From Pseudomonas tensinigenes (GTDB taxonomy: Bacteria; Pseudomonadota; Gammaproteobacteria; Pseudomonadales; Pseudomonadaceae), in contig NZ_CP077089.1 in the NCBI RefSeq assembly GCF_014268445.2, positions 920,501 through 984,500 of the forward strand: a DNA stretch of 64,000 nt, in the 5' to 3' direction. A program made the translations under genes and the position numbers. This document shows positions 45,675 to 57,016 of this stretch, piece by piece (the stretch's first letter is position 1; each line of letters begins with the position of its first letter). Below the pieces are notes generated by a model. The model saw only the letters and a list, made by a program, of their open reading frames with translations. It had not been told where the DNA came from and did not search any database.

Positions 45675-47033
45675 TTAGTGCTTCTCGCCAGCCAGCTTGT
45701 GCTCGAGGTAGTGAATGTTCACACCGCCCTTGCAGAAGCCTTCGTCACGAACCAGATCACGGTGCAGCGGGATGTTGGTCTTGATCCCGTCAACCACGAT
45801 TTCGTCCAGGGCATTGCGCATGCGGGCCATGGCTTCGTCGCGGGTCGCGCCGTAAGTGATCAGCTTGCCGATCAGCGAGTCGTAGTTCGGCGGAACGGCA
45901 TAGCCACTGTACAGGTGCGAATCGACGCGAACGCCGTTGCCGCCTGGCGCGTGGAAATGCTTGACCGTACCCGGGCTCGGCATGAAGGTTTTCGGGTCTT
46001 CAGCGTTGATCCGGCATTCCAGCGAGTGACCGCGGATTACCACGTCATCCTGCGTGAACGACAGCTTGTTGCCAGCGGCGATGCTGAGCATCTCCTTGAC
46101 GATGTCGATACCGGTGACCATTTCCGAAACCGGGTGCTCCACCTGAACACGGGTGTTCATTTCGATGAAGTAGAAACGACCGTTCTCGTAGAGGAACTCG
46201 AAAGTCCCGGCGCCACGGTAACCGATGTCGATGCACGCCTTGACGCAACGAGCCAGTACTTCCTCGCGCGCCTTCTCGTCGATGCCCGGTGCCGGCGCTT
46301 CTTCGAGAACCTTCTGGTGACGACGTTGCAGCGAGCAATCGCGGTCGCCCAGATGGATCGCATGACCCTGGCCGTCGGAAAGAACCTGCACTTCCACGTG
46401 ACGTGGATTGGTCAGGAATTTTTCCAGATACACCATCGGGTTGCCGAACGCCGCGCCAGCCTCGGTCCGGGTCAGTTTGGCGAAGGCGATCAGGTCTTCT
46501 TCCTTGTGCACAACACGCATGCCGCGACCACCACCGCCGCCAGCGGCTTTGATGATCACCGGGTAGCCGACTTCACGACCGATGCGCAGCGCCGTTTCTT
46601 CGTCTTCCGGCAACGGGCCGTCGGAACCTGGAACGGTCGGTACGCCTGCTTCGATCATCGCGTGCTTGGCCGAAACCTTGTCGCCCATCAGGCGAATGGT
46701 GTCGGCTTTCGGGCCGATGAAGGCGAAGCCGGAGTTCTCGACCTGCTCGGCAAAATCGGCGTTTTCCGCGAGGAAACCGTAGCCTGGGTGAATGGCGGTA
46801 GCGCCAGTCACTTCAGCGGCAGCGATGATGGCCGGGATGTGCAGGTAGGACTGAGCGGCAGACGCCGGGCCGATGCAGACGGATTCGTCTGCCAGACCCA
46901 GGTGCATCAGCTCTTTGTCGGCCTTGGAGTAAACGGCGACGGTCTTGATGCCCATCTCTTTGCAGGCACGCAGAATCCGCAGGGCGATCTCACCGCGGTT
47001 AGCGATCAGAACTTTTTCCAACTTCGCAGTCAT
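45675..47033 (-). CDS. accC: Acetyl-CoA carboxylase, biotin carboxylase subunit AccC
   Basis: This 452-residue ATP-grasp enzyme carboxylates biotin on AccB for malonyl-CoA synthesis. It starts [20 protein letters not shown] and has [36 protein letters not shown] and [15 protein letters not shown] 47033 is preceded by GGAGAG at 6-base spacing; the frame is open to 47054. It lies 17 bases after accB, the standard accBC operon. Confidence 0.98.
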   Translation of the reverse strand: MTAKLEKVLIANRGEIALRILRACKEMGIKTVAVYSKADKELMHLGLADESVCIGPASAAQSYLHIPAIIAAAEVTGATAIHPGYGFLAENADFAEQVENSGFAFIGPKADTIRLMGDKVSAKHAMIEAGVPTVPGSDGPLPEDEETALRIGREVGYPVIIKAAGGGGGRGMRVVHKEEDLIAFAKLTRTEAGAAFGNPMVYLEKFLTNPRHVEVQVLSDGQGHAIHLGDRDCSLQRRHQKVLEEAPAPGIDEKAREEVLARCVKACIDIGYRGAGTFEFLYENGRFYFIEMNTRVQVEHPVSEMVTGIDIVKEMLSIAAGNKLSFTQDDVVIRGHSLECRINAEDPKTFMPSPGTVKHFHAPGGNGVRVDSHLYSGYAVPPNYDSLIGKLITYGATRDEAMARMRNALDEIVVDGIKTNIPLHRDLVRDEGFCKGGVNIHYLEHKLAGEKH

Positions 47034-47050
47034 CAAAGGCTCTCCGCAGT

Positions 47051-47509
47051 TCAAACGATGGTGAACAGCGGTTGGTCGTACTCAACCGGCTGGCCGTCTT
47101 CGACGAGGATGGACTCGATCACACCGCTGGTTTCAGCTTCGATGTGGTTCATCATCTTCATGGCTTCGACGATGCACAGAGTGTCGCCTTTCTTCACGGT
47201 CTGGCCGACTTCAACGAAGGACGGCGAGGTTGGCGAAGATTTGCGGTAGAACGTGCCGACCATCGGCGAACGGGCAACAGTGCCGTTCAGCGCAGGGGCA
47301 GCAGCGGCAACCGGGGCTGCAGCAGCTACCGGAGCAGCAACAGGTGCGGCAGCCGGTGCTTGCATCGGCGCTGGCGCGTAGTACTGCTGAGCCGGGGTCT
47401 TGCTGTGACGGCTGATGCGTACGGACTCTTCGCCTTCCTTGATCTCGAGCTCGTCGATGCCGGACTCTTCCAGCAATTCGATCAGTTTCTTAACTTTACG
47501 GATATCCAT
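47051..47509 (-). CDS. accB: Biotin carboxyl carrier protein AccB
   Basis: This 152-residue protein has an N-terminal helical part ([21 protein letters not shown]), an Ala/Pro linker, and a biotinyl domain with Lys118 in [10 protein letters not shown]. It carries carboxybiotin between AccC and the carboxyltransferase. It is the first gene of accBC, 48 bases after aroQ. Confidence 0.98.
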   Translation of the reverse strand: MDIRKVKKLIELLEESGIDELEIKEGEESVRISRHSKTPAQQYYAPAPMQAPAAAPVAAPVAAAAPVAAAAPALNGTVARSPMVGTFYRKSSPTSPSFVEVGQTVKKGDTLCIVEAMKMMNHIEAETSGVIESILVEDGQPVEYDQPLFTIV

Positions 47510-47557
47510 GAATCATCAACTCCCAAGGGTCGGTCAGGGGCGCTTAACGCTTGTATT

Positions 47558-48010
47558 TCAAGTCGTTGCCTGTGTTTCAAGCTGTTCTAGTGCAGCCTCC
47601 AGGGCCAGTCGGTAACCGCTGGCGCCAAGGCCGCAGATCACTCCCACCGCTACGTCGGAGAAGTAAGAGTGATGGCGGAAAGGTTCGCGTTTGTGCACGT
47701 TGGACAAATGCACTTCGATGAATGGGATGCTCACTCCCAGCAACGCGTCACGTAATGCGACACTTGTGTGTGTAAAAGCTGCTGGATTGATCAGAATGAA
47801 ATCGACACCTTCGCCGCGCGCGGCGTGGATGCGGTCGATCAATTCGTACTCGGCATTGCTTTGCAGATACAGCAGATGATGGCCTGCTTCACGGGCGCGG
47901 CGCTCCAGATCCTGATTGATCTGCGCCAGGGTCGTTGAACCGTAGGTGCCGGGTTCGCGGGTGCCGAGCAGGTTCAGGTTGGGGCCGTGCAGCACCAGTA
48001 GGGTTGCCAT
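47558..48010 (-). CDS. aroQ: Type II 3-dehydroquinate dehydratase AroQ
   Basis: This 150-residue shikimate-pathway enzyme has [55 protein letters not shown] and [23 protein letters not shown], which cover the active-site Tyr, Asn and His positions. It sits upstream of accBC as in other pseudomonads. The 241-bp gap upstream holds a REP doublet. Confidence 0.97.
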   Translation of the reverse strand: MATLLVLHGPNLNLLGTREPGTYGSTTLAQINQDLERRAREAGHHLLYLQSNAEYELIDRIHAARGEGVDFILINPAAFTHTSVALRDALLGVSIPFIEVHLSNVHKREPFRHHSYFSDVAVGVICGLGASGYRLALEAALEQLETQATT

Positions 48011-48176
48011 CTGCGTAGTCCTTGTTATGAATGAGCAATCGTCAGAACCCGGCGACTATGCCGCAAAGACTTTGTGACTGTCCAGTTCTATGCAATAGCC
48101 AGCACGATGGCCGATGTTTGCGCGAAATATGTGACCAAGTGATTTGATCCGGTCACTAGCGGTGGCTGCACTGACG

Positions 48177-48246
48177 CCTTCGCGAGCAGGCTCGCTCCCA
48201 CAGGGGGGCATATTGCAATGTGGGAGCGAGCCTGCTCGCGAAAGCG
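48177..48246. repeat. REP doublet, GTGGGAGCGAGCCTGCTCGC family, reversed order
   Basis: Here the arms are outward-facing (TTCGCGAGCAGG first, then GTGGGAGCGAGCC), with only about 20 bases between them. It abuts the 3' end of the chemoreceptor gene. Confidence 0.85.
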
Positions 48247-48251
48247 CTTCA

Positions 48252-50198
48252 TCAGACGCGGAAGGCTTGTACGGCCGTATGCAACTGGCCGCCCAGCACC
48301 AGCAGATTCTCACCCTGTTCGCGCCCACGACCGATACGCACCAGATTATCCCCACCCAACTGATGAATCCGCTCGCTGTGATCGCGAATCTCGCTGACCG
48401 CACCGCTTTGCTGCGCAGTGACATCGGCAATGCGGATCGCCGTGTCGGAAATGGTCTGGATCGCGCCGACTATTTTATCCAGCGCACCGTCCGCCGCTTG
48501 CGCCTGATTGGCGGTGGCTTCGGCGTGTTCGACCTGCGCCCGCATGCCTTCGACCGATTGCCGTGCCGCCGTTTGCAGGCCGGCAATCAGCGTCTGAATC
48601 TCGGCTGTCGCACCCGCAGTGCGTTGTGCCAGTGAGCGCACTTCTTCGGCCACCACGGCAAAACCACGGCCCATTTCCCCGGCGCGCGCTGCTTCAATCG
48701 CTGCGTTCAGCGCGAGCAGGTTGGTCTGGTCGGCAATTGAGCGGATCACCGTCAACACGCCGCCGATGGTCGCCGACTCTTCAGCCAGATGCTCGATCAT
48801 TTGCGCGTTGCCCTGAACCTCACCAACCAGCGCGTGCAGGCCGGTCAGGCTCTGGCCAATCACCGTCTGGCCATGCTCGACCGCCAGTCCGGCATGACGA
48901 CTGGCGTCAGCGGCCTGCTGCGCATCGCCGGCAACCTGCTGGATTGTCGCTTCAAGTTCGCCGAGGGAATCGCGGATCAGCGCGGTGTCGCCGGCCTGAT
49001 GTTCGGCGCCGCTGTGCAAGTCGTTGCTCAGCTCGGCGAGGGTGCGGCTGCTGCCCGCGACTTGTTCGGCATTGCCGCGAATGGTCCCGACCAGATCCAC
49101 CAGATACGCGCGCAAGCGGTTGAGCGAGGCTTCAATGTCGTGCAGTTCACGGTTGGTCTTGCCCAATTGAATATCGCGGCTGAAATCGCCTTCGGCCCAG
49201 GTCGATAGTGCCGGCGCGAGATTGGTCAGCGTACGGGCCAGTCGCCGCTGCAAGGTGTCGATCAACAGCGCGATCAGCAGAATCAAACCAATCATCACGC
49301 CTTGCATCAAGCGTACTTCACCTTGGATTTGTCCGTGCTGGGCCCGCACGACTGGCTCCAGTCCGGCAATGGCTTGCTGCACCGCGGCGATTTTCTGATG
49401 GGTGGCGGCACTGAGGTCAGTGCGCTTCTGAATCTGATCGCGGGTGCGCTCAAGCTCCGCCGGATAACGTCCGAGCAAACTGTTGAGTTCGCGCTTGAGG
49501 CCGACGCCAGCATCTTCCGCGACAGTTTTTTCCGTGTTTTCGATGCCCATCATCGCCGCGAAGTCGTCGCTGCCCGATTCACTCTTGGCCACAACGCCGA
49601 GCAGGGGCAGGGCATCAATCGCTTGGGCCTGCGAGCGGATGTTGCTGACCTCGCGCTCTACATCGGCGGCCAGCTCACTGCGCCCGCTGCTGACCAGTTT
49701 GTCCCGCGCCAGCGACAGTTTGCCCAAATGCTGCGAAGCGGCGAGCAGCGGTGCCAGATAAGCCGCGTTACCGTTGGCGTAAGTGCTGAGCTGATCGAGG
49801 CTGGCGCTCAATTCGCGCTCGGCCTGCAACAACAAGGCTTGCGGGTCTCCGGCCAGTTTGCCGGCAGCGAGCAGGTCGGTTTTGCTGAATTCTTCCAGGC
49901 CAGTCAGGCTCGGACGCAGGGGTGCGGCCAGCGTCGGCGGCAACTCATCGAGTTCTTTGCGCAGGCTATCGAGGGCCTGACTGGCGCCGCTCAGGCGCAG
50001 GGCGTCACCGCTGGCGAGATAGTCCTCGACGTTGCGCGCCACCTCGTTCTGAAATTGCTGCGACAGTCCCAGATAACGCTCCATCAACAGATACGGGCGT
50101 TCGAGGGCTTTTTGTGACCACCACAGCGTGGCGCCGAGTGCGAGGCACACGGCGACCAGCAGCAGCGTATTGAGATTGGTGAGCAACTTCAGGCGCAT
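48252..50198 (-). CDS. Methyl-accepting chemotaxis protein (CtpL position)
   Basis: This 648-residue chemoreceptor has one membrane helix at 5-25, a roughly 260-residue all-helical periplasmic domain that looks like the helical bimodular type, a second membrane helix ([16 protein letters not shown]), a HAMP domain, and a signalling hairpin with [18 protein letters not shown] at the tip. Gene order places it where P. aeruginosa has CtpL, a receptor linked to phosphate taxis, but I cannot confirm the ligand. ATG 50198 is chosen over a TTG at 50210; both have weak ribosome binding sites. Confidence 0.93.
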   Translation of the reverse strand: MRLKLLTNLNTLLLVAVCLALGATLWWSQKALERPYLLMERYLGLSQQFQNEVARNVEDYLASGDALRLSGASQALDSLRKELDELPPTLAAPLRPSLTGLEEFSKTDLLAAGKLAGDPQALLLQAERELSASLDQLSTYANGNAAYLAPLLAASQHLGKLSLARDKLVSSGRSELAADVEREVSNIRSQAQAIDALPLLGVVAKSESGSDDFAAMMGIENTEKTVAEDAGVGLKRELNSLLGRYPAELERTRDQIQKRTDLSAATHQKIAAVQQAIAGLEPVVRAQHGQIQGEVRLMQGVMIGLILLIALLIDTLQRRLARTLTNLAPALSTWAEGDFSRDIQLGKTNRELHDIEASLNRLRAYLVDLVGTIRGNAEQVAGSSRTLAELSNDLHSGAEHQAGDTALIRDSLGELEATIQQVAGDAQQAADASRHAGLAVEHGQTVIGQSLTGLHALVGEVQGNAQMIEHLAEESATIGGVLTVIRSIADQTNLLALNAAIEAARAGEMGRGFAVVAEEVRSLAQRTAGATAEIQTLIAGLQTAARQSVEGMRAQVEHAEATANQAQAADGALDKIVGAIQTISDTAIRIADVTAQQSGAVSEIRDHSERIHQLGGDNLVRIGRGREQGENLLVLGGQLHTAVQAFRV

Positions 50199-50249
50199 GA
50201 CGGCTACCAACGGCAGAAATGGTAAGCGCCTGAATTTATTGCGGTTCTG

Positions 50250-51920
50250 TTACAGGGTTATGACCGAATCAGTGGAATCCGATGAAAAAGTGGCACTTTG
50301 CTTTGAGTCGCGCGCGGTCTGCACGCGATTGCGTCCGGCACCCTTGGCGCGGTACAGCGCCTCATCGGCCTGGCTGGCCATCATCAGGCTGTCGCAGTCG
50401 TCGTGCATTTCCACCACGCCGGCACTGAAGGTGCACCATAAATCCTGCGGCTGCGCCGGGTAATGGATTTCAGCGAAGCGCTGGCGGATCTCGTCGAGGA
50501 CTTTGTGCGCGGCTTCTATATCGGTGTCGGGCATGACGATGGCGAACTCTTCACCGCCGTAGCGGCCGATGAAGTCGGTCTTGCGCAAACGCTGTTTGAG
50601 AAACAGCGCCAGGCTTTTGATCACCCGGTCGCCCATCGGGTGGCCGTGGCTGTCGTTGACCCGCTTGAAGTGGTCGATGTCGAGCATGGCAAAGCTCAGC
50701 GGCTTGTTCTCGCGGCGGGCGCGGAACGAGCAGTCTTCGAGCAATTGCAGAATGTGCGTGTGGTTGTACAGACCGGTGAGGCTGTCGCGCACCATCCGTG
50801 CTTTCAGATTGCGTGCACGGGCGGCGCGGTTGCGCACTGTGGTGATCAGATGGCGCGGCTTGATCGGTTTGGTCAGGAAATCATCGCCACCCTCGCTCAT
50901 GGCGTCGAGCTGCTTGTCCAGATCGTCCTCGGCCGACAGATAGATGATCGGCACGCTGACATAACGGTCGTTGTGGCGAATCACCTTGGCCAGTTCGGTG
51001 CCGGTGCAGGCCGGCATGTACATGTCGAGGATGATCAGGTCGGGCTGGAAATCGGCCAGTTCGGCCATCGCCTGAATCGGTTCGATCAAGGTGCGGGTGA
51101 CAATGCCGGCGCTGTTGAGCAGGCGTTCGGTGTGCAAGGCTTGCGCACGCGAATCGTCGATGATCAGCACTTTATAAGGTTCGTACTGGGCGACGCAGGT
51201 GAGGACCTCGATTTTTTCCAGCAGGCTCGACGCTTCGAGGGTGCCGGTGAGGAATTCCTGGCCGCCAGCGCGCACCGCCGCGAGACGAGTCGGCGTGTCG
51301 GTTTCGTGCAGGCTGAAGAACAGCAGCGGCAGCGGTTCTTCCAGGCCAATCTGGGCTTCGGCGGCGAGCTTCAGGCCGATGCCGGCGCCGCTGAAATCCA
51401 CGTCCATGACGATCGCTGCCGGCAGGCGCTCGACCATTGAGGAGCGAAAGGCCGAAACACTGTCCAGCGCCTGTGCGCTCAGACCGAAGAATTCCAGTTG
51501 TTTGGCCAGCCGTTCGGCGCGGTCGTGGTCCTGCAGCATCACGTAGATCGGTTTACGCAGCGGCGGCAGGAAGGTCTGGTCGAGTTGATCGCCGTGGCGC
51601 AGGCCGGTGCGCGACAAGCGCTGCATCAAGCGATTGAGGTCGGTGATCAGGCCGCTGCTGAGGCGGCCGCGATTGGCGTCCACTGCTTCCAGCGATTGGC
51701 TGATGTGCCGCGCGAGCTGAGTGTGTTCCGGCTGTTCGAAGCGCTCGGCAAAACGCAGCAGGCGCAGGTTGGCCTCGCTCAGTTCGGCGAGGTCGACAGT
51801 GGACCACTCACTGCGTTGCAGGCGCTGCCATATCTCAAGAATCTGACGTGCCTGATGAATTACCCGCTGGGCAAAGTGGTGCTTGAGACGCTCACGGCTG
51901 GGGTCTTCTGGCTCGGTCAT
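50250..51920 (-). CDS. gcbA: Response-regulator diguanylate cyclase GcbA
   Basis: This 556-residue protein has a helical N-terminus, a degenerate receiver-like part (about 120-240), a receiver with Asp299 (LIILDMYMPACTG), and a GGDEF domain with an intact GGEEF at 455-459. An RxxD product-inhibition site (RKTD) lies just before it. It should make c-di-GMP. Position next to the chemoreceptor and yciH/speA matches PA4843/GcbA, which promotes attachment in P. fluorescens. The start ATG 51920 has a poor ribosome binding site. Confidence 0.9.
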   Translation of the reverse strand: MTEPEDPSRERLKHHFAQRVIHQARQILEIWQRLQRSEWSTVDLAELSEANLRLLRFAERFEQPEHTQLARHISQSLEAVDANRGRLSSGLITDLNRLMQRLSRTGLRHGDQLDQTFLPPLRKPIYVMLQDHDRAERLAKQLEFFGLSAQALDSVSAFRSSMVERLPAAIVMDVDFSGAGIGLKLAAEAQIGLEEPLPLLFFSLHETDTPTRLAAVRAGGQEFLTGTLEASSLLEKIEVLTCVAQYEPYKVLIIDDSRAQALHTERLLNSAGIVTRTLIEPIQAMAELADFQPDLIILDMYMPACTGTELAKVIRHNDRYVSVPIIYLSAEDDLDKQLDAMSEGGDDFLTKPIKPRHLITTVRNRAARARNLKARMVRDSLTGLYNHTHILQLLEDCSFRARRENKPLSFAMLDIDHFKRVNDSHGHPMGDRVIKSLALFLKQRLRKTDFIGRYGGEEFAIVMPDTDIEAAHKVLDEIRQRFAEIHYPAQPQDLWCTFSAGVVEMHDDCDSLMMASQADEALYRAKGAGRNRVQTARDSKQSATFSSDSTDSVITL

Positions 51921-52343
51921 ATCCTGACTACTAGTTAGGCTGCATGCTGAGATCGACTGGTGGCTCTATGCTAGCACCTCTTTTCCCTTACACGAGTGTC
52001 GTACGTCAATAATCTGCAATGCGTCACCATTCAGTTTCTGACCGGGCGGTTTTGTTTTTGACTTTGGTGTCTGACAAGTCCCCGTAGGCCGGGCACTCCC
52101 TGACTAAGCTGGGTGGTCAGGATGACGGGGCAGTGGTGCTTTTATCCGTGCAGTGAATGACCTTTGCGATGGTTTCAATCCGATGGGCTGAAGCGTGGGC
52201 ATCGGGGATTCCCTTAGTGAGCGTCGAAGCGTCATTCGCCCACATGATTTGCGGCTTATCTATACTCGCGGGTGCCCGGCCTTGGCACGTTGTTGTATGG
52301 TTGTGGTCGAACCGTTGAACCCAAGATTTGAAAGGATATCGCC
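51921..52343. other. 423-bp intergenic region with a nested hairpin
   Basis: No gene is seen here. A nested stem-loop at 52080-52130 pairs CCCCGT with ACGGGG and CCCTGAC with GTCAGG. TATACT at 52261-52266 could be a -10 element for the gene at 52344. Divergent promoters for gcbA and the DUF2333 gene must lie here; a small RNA is possible but unsupported. Confidence 0.45.
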
Positions 52344-53411
52344 ATGCTGGACTGGAAAAACCGCGCGGGCAGCGCGCCTGAACGTGCCGCCGAGCCCAAG
52401 TCGGCCACCCGCAGCTATGTCGGTGGGGTGCTGTTCAGCCGTGCATTGGCCACGCTGATCGGCATTTATCTGCTGGTGACCATTGGCCTTGGCTGGTACT
52501 GGAGCCAGGAGCCGGCGCTATTTCCGGTTGCGCAAAACGCTCAGGTAGCTGCCGAGAAAGAAGGCAAGCAGATGGTGATCGGCTACACCACCGTCGAAAC
52601 CCTCAAGACCGTCGCCGGCACCTTGCTCAACAAACCGGGCGGCTACATCTCCAATGACCGCTTCCCGCCAGGTCTGTGGATGGACAACACGCCGAGCTGG
52701 GAATACGGCGTACTGGTGCAGGTGCGTGACCTGACCCGTGCCCTGCGCAAAGACTTTGCCCGTTCGCAATCGCAGTCGGCGGAAGATGCCGATCTGGCCA
52801 AGGCCGAGCCGCGCTTCAACTTCGACAACAAGAGCTGGATCCTGCCGTCGAGTGAGTCGGAATATCAGGAAGGTATCAACTCGCTGAGCCGTTATCAGGC
52901 GCGTCTGTCCGATCCAACCCAGAAAAACGCGCTCTTCTATGCCCGCGCCGACAACCTGAACAACTGGCTCGGCGATGTCGGCACCCGTCTCGGCTCGCTG
53001 TCGCAACGACTGTCGGCCAGTGTCGGTCGGGTCAAACTCAACACCGCGCTGAAAACCGAAGTGCCGGCCATCGGCGAAGTGCCGCAGGTTGACGAGGAAG
53101 TCGTCGAGACACCATGGATGCAGATCGACAACGTGTTCTACGAAGCACGCGGTCAGGCCTGGGCGCTATCGCACCTGTTGCGCGCCATCGAAGTCGACTT
53201 CGCCGATGTGCTGGCGAAGAAGAACGCTACCGTCAGCGTGCGTCAGATCATTCGTGAGCTGGAAGCCTCGCAGGAACCGGTCTGGAGTCCTATGATTCTT
53301 AACGGCAGTGGCTTCGGCGTGCTGGCCAACCACTCGCTGGTCATGGCCAACTATATTTCCCGTGCCAACGCTGCTGTGATCGATTTGCGTCAACTGCTCA
53401 ATCAGGGCTGA
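52344..53411 (+). CDS. DUF2333 family inner-membrane protein
   Basis: This 355-residue protein has one N-terminal membrane helix (LATLIGIYLLVTIGLGWYW) and a large periplasmic helical domain with NDRFPPGLWMDNTPSWEYGVLVQVRDL. Function unknown; conserved at this locus in Pseudomonas. AAAGGA lies at good distance from ATG 52344. It is followed 3 bases later by the Nudix gene. Confidence 0.9.
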   Translation: MLDWKNRAGSAPERAAEPKSATRSYVGGVLFSRALATLIGIYLLVTIGLGWYWSQEPALFPVAQNAQVAAEKEGKQMVIGYTTVETLKTVAGTLLNKPGGYISNDRFPPGLWMDNTPSWEYGVLVQVRDLTRALRKDFARSQSQSAEDADLAKAEPRFNFDNKSWILPSSESEYQEGINSLSRYQARLSDPTQKNALFYARADNLNNWLGDVGTRLGSLSQRLSASVGRVKLNTALKTEVPAIGEVPQVDEEVVETPWMQIDNVFYEARGQAWALSHLLRAIEVDFADVLAKKNATVSVRQIIRELEASQEPVWSPMILNGSGFGVLANHSLVMANYISRANAAVIDLRQLLNQG

Positions 53412-53414
53412 TTC

Positions 53415-53972
53415 ATGAGCCAGAACGCCAAAGAGGCGGCCCATCGCGCCGCCTCGGATGCCGAACAGATCGCCTGGGTCGACGAGCAGGACAACCTGCT
53501 CGGCGCTCTGGTGCGCGCGGATTTGCGCGAGCGTGGGCTGATCGGCCGTGGCACGTACATCATGTTGTTCAATTCCGCCGGCGACCTTTGTGTACATCGG
53601 CGCACGTTGAGCAAGGCGATTTATCCCGGTTACTGGGATGTCGCGGCGGGCGGCATGGTGCAGGCGGACGAGAGCTATGCCGAGTCGGCGGCCCGTGAAC
53701 TGGAAGAGGAATTGGGCGTCAGCGGCGTAGAGCTGACGGCCCATGATCATTTCTACTTCGAAGACACCGGCAACCGTCTTTGGTGTTCGGCGTTTTCCGC
53801 TGTATGGGACGGCCCGCTCAAACTGCAGCCTGAAGAAGTGCTGGAAGCACGCTTTATTCCGGTCGAGCAGGTCATGCAGGAAATCCAGCAAAAGCCTTAT
53901 TGCCCGGACTCTCTGGCGGCGTTGAAGCGCTATCTGAAGGCGCAGCAAAGCGACGTCGCAAAGAACACATAA
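53415..53972 (+). CDS. Nudix hydrolase (Idi-like)
   Basis: This 185-residue protein has an intact Nudix box from Gly80 to Val102 (G-x5-E-x7-REL-x-EE-x-GV). The overall pattern (DEQDNLLGAL, LCVHRRTLSKAIYPGYWDVAAGG, AHDHFYFEDTGNRLWCSAF) is close to the isopentenyl-diphosphate isomerase/YfcD branch. Substrate unknown. It forms an operon with the DUF2333 gene. Confidence 0.92.
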   Translation: MSQNAKEAAHRAASDAEQIAWVDEQDNLLGALVRADLRERGLIGRGTYIMLFNSAGDLCVHRRTLSKAIYPGYWDVAAGGMVQADESYAESAARELEEELGVSGVELTAHDHFYFEDTGNRLWCSAFSAVWDGPLKLQPEEVLEARFIPVEQVMQEIQQKPYCPDSLAALKRYLKAQQSDVAKNT

Positions 53973-54073
53973 ATTGGCGCCGATTGGCACTTAGCAATTG
54001 GGATTTTTGCCGTTACACTGCGCGACCATTTCAAGCTGCACCGAATAGTTTGAGGTTGGCCTGCTGACTCACT

Positions 54074-54156
54074 GTAGGAGCTGCCGAAGGCTGCGATCTT
54101 TTGATCTTGTTTTTCAAGAGCAGGATCAAAAGATCGCAGCCTTCGGCAGCTCCTAC
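54074..54156. repeat. REP doublet, GTAGGAGCTGCCGAAGG family
   Basis: Inverted copies of GTAGGAGCTGCCGAAGGC meet across a short loop, giving a hairpin almost identical in design to the one at 4398-4474. It lies between the Nudix gene and yciH. Confidence 0.87.
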
Positions 54157-54278
54157 AGGTCAGCAGTCTCGTCGCCAAATTCCGGTGCAGTAGCGCTGCC
54201 CCTGCCTGAGTGGGGCTTCGCGGTCGCTGACCTTGCCCAAGGTTGCGATCAGTCTTTGTCCTCCCAAGAGGATTGCCG

Positions 54279-54650
54279 GTGGCCAAAAAAGCCGCATCCT
54301 TCGCCGCCTTGGGCGGCCTGGTATTTTCCACCGACGCAGGTCGTCATTGCCCGGAATGCAGCAAGCCGGTGGACGCCTGTATCTGCAAACAAACCGTGAT
54401 CCCGGCCGGCGACGGCATTGCCCGCGTGCGACGTGAAAGCAAGGGCCGTGGCGGCAAGACGGTGACCACCATCACCGGCGTGCCATTGGCTGAAGACGCG
54501 CTCAAAGAGTTGGCGACAACGTTGAAGAAACGTTGCGGCACCGGCGGGGCGTTGAAAGACGGCATCATCGAAATCCAGGGCGATCATGTCGAGCTACTCT
54601 TGGCTGAGCTGATCAAGCACGGTTTCAAAGCGAAGAAGTCCGGCGGCTAG
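54279..54650 (+). CDS. yciH: SUI1/eIF1-like translation factor YciH
   Basis: This 123-residue protein has a CPECSKPVDACIC motif in its N-terminal part and a SUI1 domain (VRRESKGRGGKTVTTITGVPL ... KKRCGTGGALKDGIIEIQGDH). It is a bacterial relative of eIF1 that may affect initiation fidelity. I chose GTG 54279 because AGAGGA precedes it; the upstream extension to 54243 has no support. Confidence 0.92.
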   Translation: MAKKAASFAALGGLVFSTDAGRHCPECSKPVDACICKQTVIPAGDGIARVRRESKGRGGKTVTTITGVPLAEDALKELATTLKKRCGTGGALKDGIIEIQGDHVELLLAELIKHGFKAKKSGG

Positions 54651-54764
54651 CAGCCTCTGTGAAACCCACCTGCGGCTTGATCCGGCGCTGAAGCAGTTCA
54701 GATCCGGCGTCGTCTCCATGGTTTTCACAGAGCCTGTTCATGACCGGTTTCTAAACTCCACGCG

Positions 54765-54791
54765 GTCAGCGCGGTCTACCGCCGCGCTGAC
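54765..54791 (+). terminator. Hairpin after yciH, possible weak terminator
   Basis: GTCAGCGCGG and CCGCGCTGAC form a 10-bp stem with a 7-base loop in the 219-bp yciH-speA gap. No T-run follows directly, though T-rich sequence comes about 10 bases later. Confidence 0.45.
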
Positions 54792-54869
54792 GAACCGTCA
54801 TTTTCATTCTTTAGAATGCGCCGACCTGAGATCAGGCGACGCACTATGACTTCTTTATAGGGGACTTCG

Positions 54870-56783
54870 ATGTCCGTACGACGCACACGCAAAGACGATG
54901 GCAGCCAATGGACAGTTGCGGACAGCCGCAGTGTTTACGGGATTCGCCATTGGGGGGCCGGGTATTTCGCGATCAATGACGCCGGTCGCGTCGAAGTTCG
55001 TCCGAACGGACCGAGCAGCTCGCCTATCGACCTGTTCGAGCAAGTCGACCAACTGCGCAAAAGCGGTTTGTCCTTGCCGTTGCTGGTTCGTTTCCCCGAT
55101 ATCCTGCAAGACCGTGTCCGCCAGTTGACCGGTGCCTTCGATTCGAACATCGAGCGCCTGGAATACCAGAGCAAATACACCGCGCTGTACCCGATCAAGG
55201 TTAACCAGCAAGAAGCGGTAATCGAGAACATCATCGCCACTCAGGATGTTTCCATCGGTCTTGAAGCCGGCTCCAAGCCTGAGCTGCTGGCCGTGCTGGC
55301 GCTGGCACCGAAGGGCGGCACCATCGTCTGCAACGGTTACAAGGATCGCGAGTTCATCCGTCTGGCGCTGATGGGCCAAAAGCTCGGCCACAATGTTTTC
55401 ATCGTGATCGAGAAAGAATCCGAAGTCGGTCTGGTGATCGAAGAAGCCGCCTCGCTGAAGGTCAAGCCACAGGTCGGCCTGCGCGTGCGTCTGTCGTCGC
55501 TGGCGTCGTCGAAGTGGGCCGACACCGGCGGTGAGAAATCCAAGTTCGGTCTGTCGGCGGCGCAACTGCTGTCGGTGGTTGAGCGCTTCCGCGCGGCGGG
55601 CCTGGATCAAGGCATTCGCCTGCTGCACTTCCACATGGGCTCGCAGATTGCCAACCTGGCTGACTATCAGCACGGTTTCAAAGAAGCGATTCGTTACTAC
55701 GGCGAGCTGCGCAACCTCGGACTGCCGGTCGATCACATCGACGTCGGTGGCGGTCTGGGTGTCGACTACGACGGCACGCACTCGCGCAACGCCAGCTCGA
55801 TCAATTACGACATGGACGATTACGCCGGTGTCGTGGTCGGCATGCTCAAGGAATTCTGCGATGCGCAGAGCCTGCCGCATCCGCACATCTTCTCCGAAAG
55901 TGGCCGCTCGCTGACCGCGCACCACGCCATGTTGGTGGTGCAGGTGACCGACGTCGAGAAGCACAACGACGAAATCCCGCAGATCGAAAACAAGGAAGCG
56001 CTGCCGGAAACCGTGCAGTGGCTGGTTGATCTGCTCGGCCCGACCGACATCGAAATGGTCACCGAAACCTACTGGCGCGCCACGCACTACATGAGCGACG
56101 TGGCCGCCCAGTACGCCGACGGCAAACTGACCCTGGCTGAAAAAGCCCTGGCCGAGCAGTGCTACTTCGCCGTGTGCCGTCGCCTGCACAACTCGCTGAA
56201 AGCGCGTCAGCGTTCGCACCGTCAGGTGCTCGACGAGCTCAACGACAAGCTGGCCGACAAGTACATCTGCAACTTCTCGGTATTCCAGAGCCTGCCGGAC
56301 ACTTGGGCGATCGATCAGGTGCTGCCGATCATCCCGCTGCACCGTCTTGATGAAGAGCCGCTGCGCCGTGCGGTGCTGCAAGATCTGACCTGCGACTCCG
56401 ACGGCAAGATCAATCAGTACGTCGACGAGCAGAGCATCGAAACCAGCCTGCCGGTACACGGTTTGAATGAAGGCGAAGACTACCTGCTGGGCGTGTTCCT
56501 CGTGGGCGCCTATCAGGAAATCCTTGGCGACATGCACAACCTGTTCGGTGATACCGACTCGGTGAACATCTACCAGAACGCCGATGGCAGCGTTTACCAC
56601 GCCGGCATCGAGACCCACGACACCATCGAAGACATGCTGCGTTACGTGCACTTGTCGCCGGAAGAACTGATGACTCACTACCGCGACAAGTGCGCCAGTG
56701 CCCGCATCAGTGCCAGCGAGCGCACGCAATTCCTCGATGCCTTGCGTCTGGGCCTGACCCGTTCCTCCTACCTGTCCTCCTGA
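54870..56783 (+). CDS. speA: Biosynthetic arginine decarboxylase SpeA
   Basis: This 637-residue PLP enzyme makes agmatine from arginine for polyamine synthesis. It starts [22 protein letters not shown] and carries the PLP lysine Lys110 in [39 protein letters not shown] and [15 protein letters not shown]. The ATG at 54870 follows AGGGGA. Length is normal for the family. Confidence 0.97.
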   Translation: MSVRRTRKDDGSQWTVADSRSVYGIRHWGAGYFAINDAGRVEVRPNGPSSSPIDLFEQVDQLRKSGLSLPLLVRFPDILQDRVRQLTGAFDSNIERLEYQSKYTALYPIKVNQQEAVIENIIATQDVSIGLEAGSKPELLAVLALAPKGGTIVCNGYKDREFIRLALMGQKLGHNVFIVIEKESEVGLVIEEAASLKVKPQVGLRVRLSSLASSKWADTGGEKSKFGLSAAQLLSVVERFRAAGLDQGIRLLHFHMGSQIANLADYQHGFKEAIRYYGELRNLGLPVDHIDVGGGLGVDYDGTHSRNASSINYDMDDYAGVVVGMLKEFCDAQSLPHPHIFSESGRSLTAHHAMLVVQVTDVEKHNDEIPQIENKEALPETVQWLVDLLGPTDIEMVTETYWRATHYMSDVAAQYADGKLTLAEKALAEQCYFAVCRRLHNSLKARQRSHRQVLDELNDKLADKYICNFSVFQSLPDTWAIDQVLPIIPLHRLDEEPLRRAVLQDLTCDSDGKINQYVDEQSIETSLPVHGLNEGEDYLLGVFLVGAYQEILGDMHNLFGDTDSVNIYQNADGSVYHAGIETHDTIEDMLRYVHLSPEELMTHYRDKCASARISASERTQFLDALRLGLTRSSYLSS

Positions 56784-57016
56784 GGTCAGGTGGCGATCTC
56801 GCCGGGTTGTCTGAAATGTTCCCACTAGCTGTGGAAAATTCAGATGACCCGGTGGGATACATCCCAAAATCTTCGCGAAATGCTTGCCGGTCCCGGCCAG
56901 CAAAGTCATCCGGTCTGCTTTTCGCGTAGGTCATTTCCTAAGTTGTACTTCAGCTCTCTACTCGGCCATGGCTCTCGGCGAGAATCCCCGACCGCCCCTC
57001 CTGTAGAGATCCGCCT

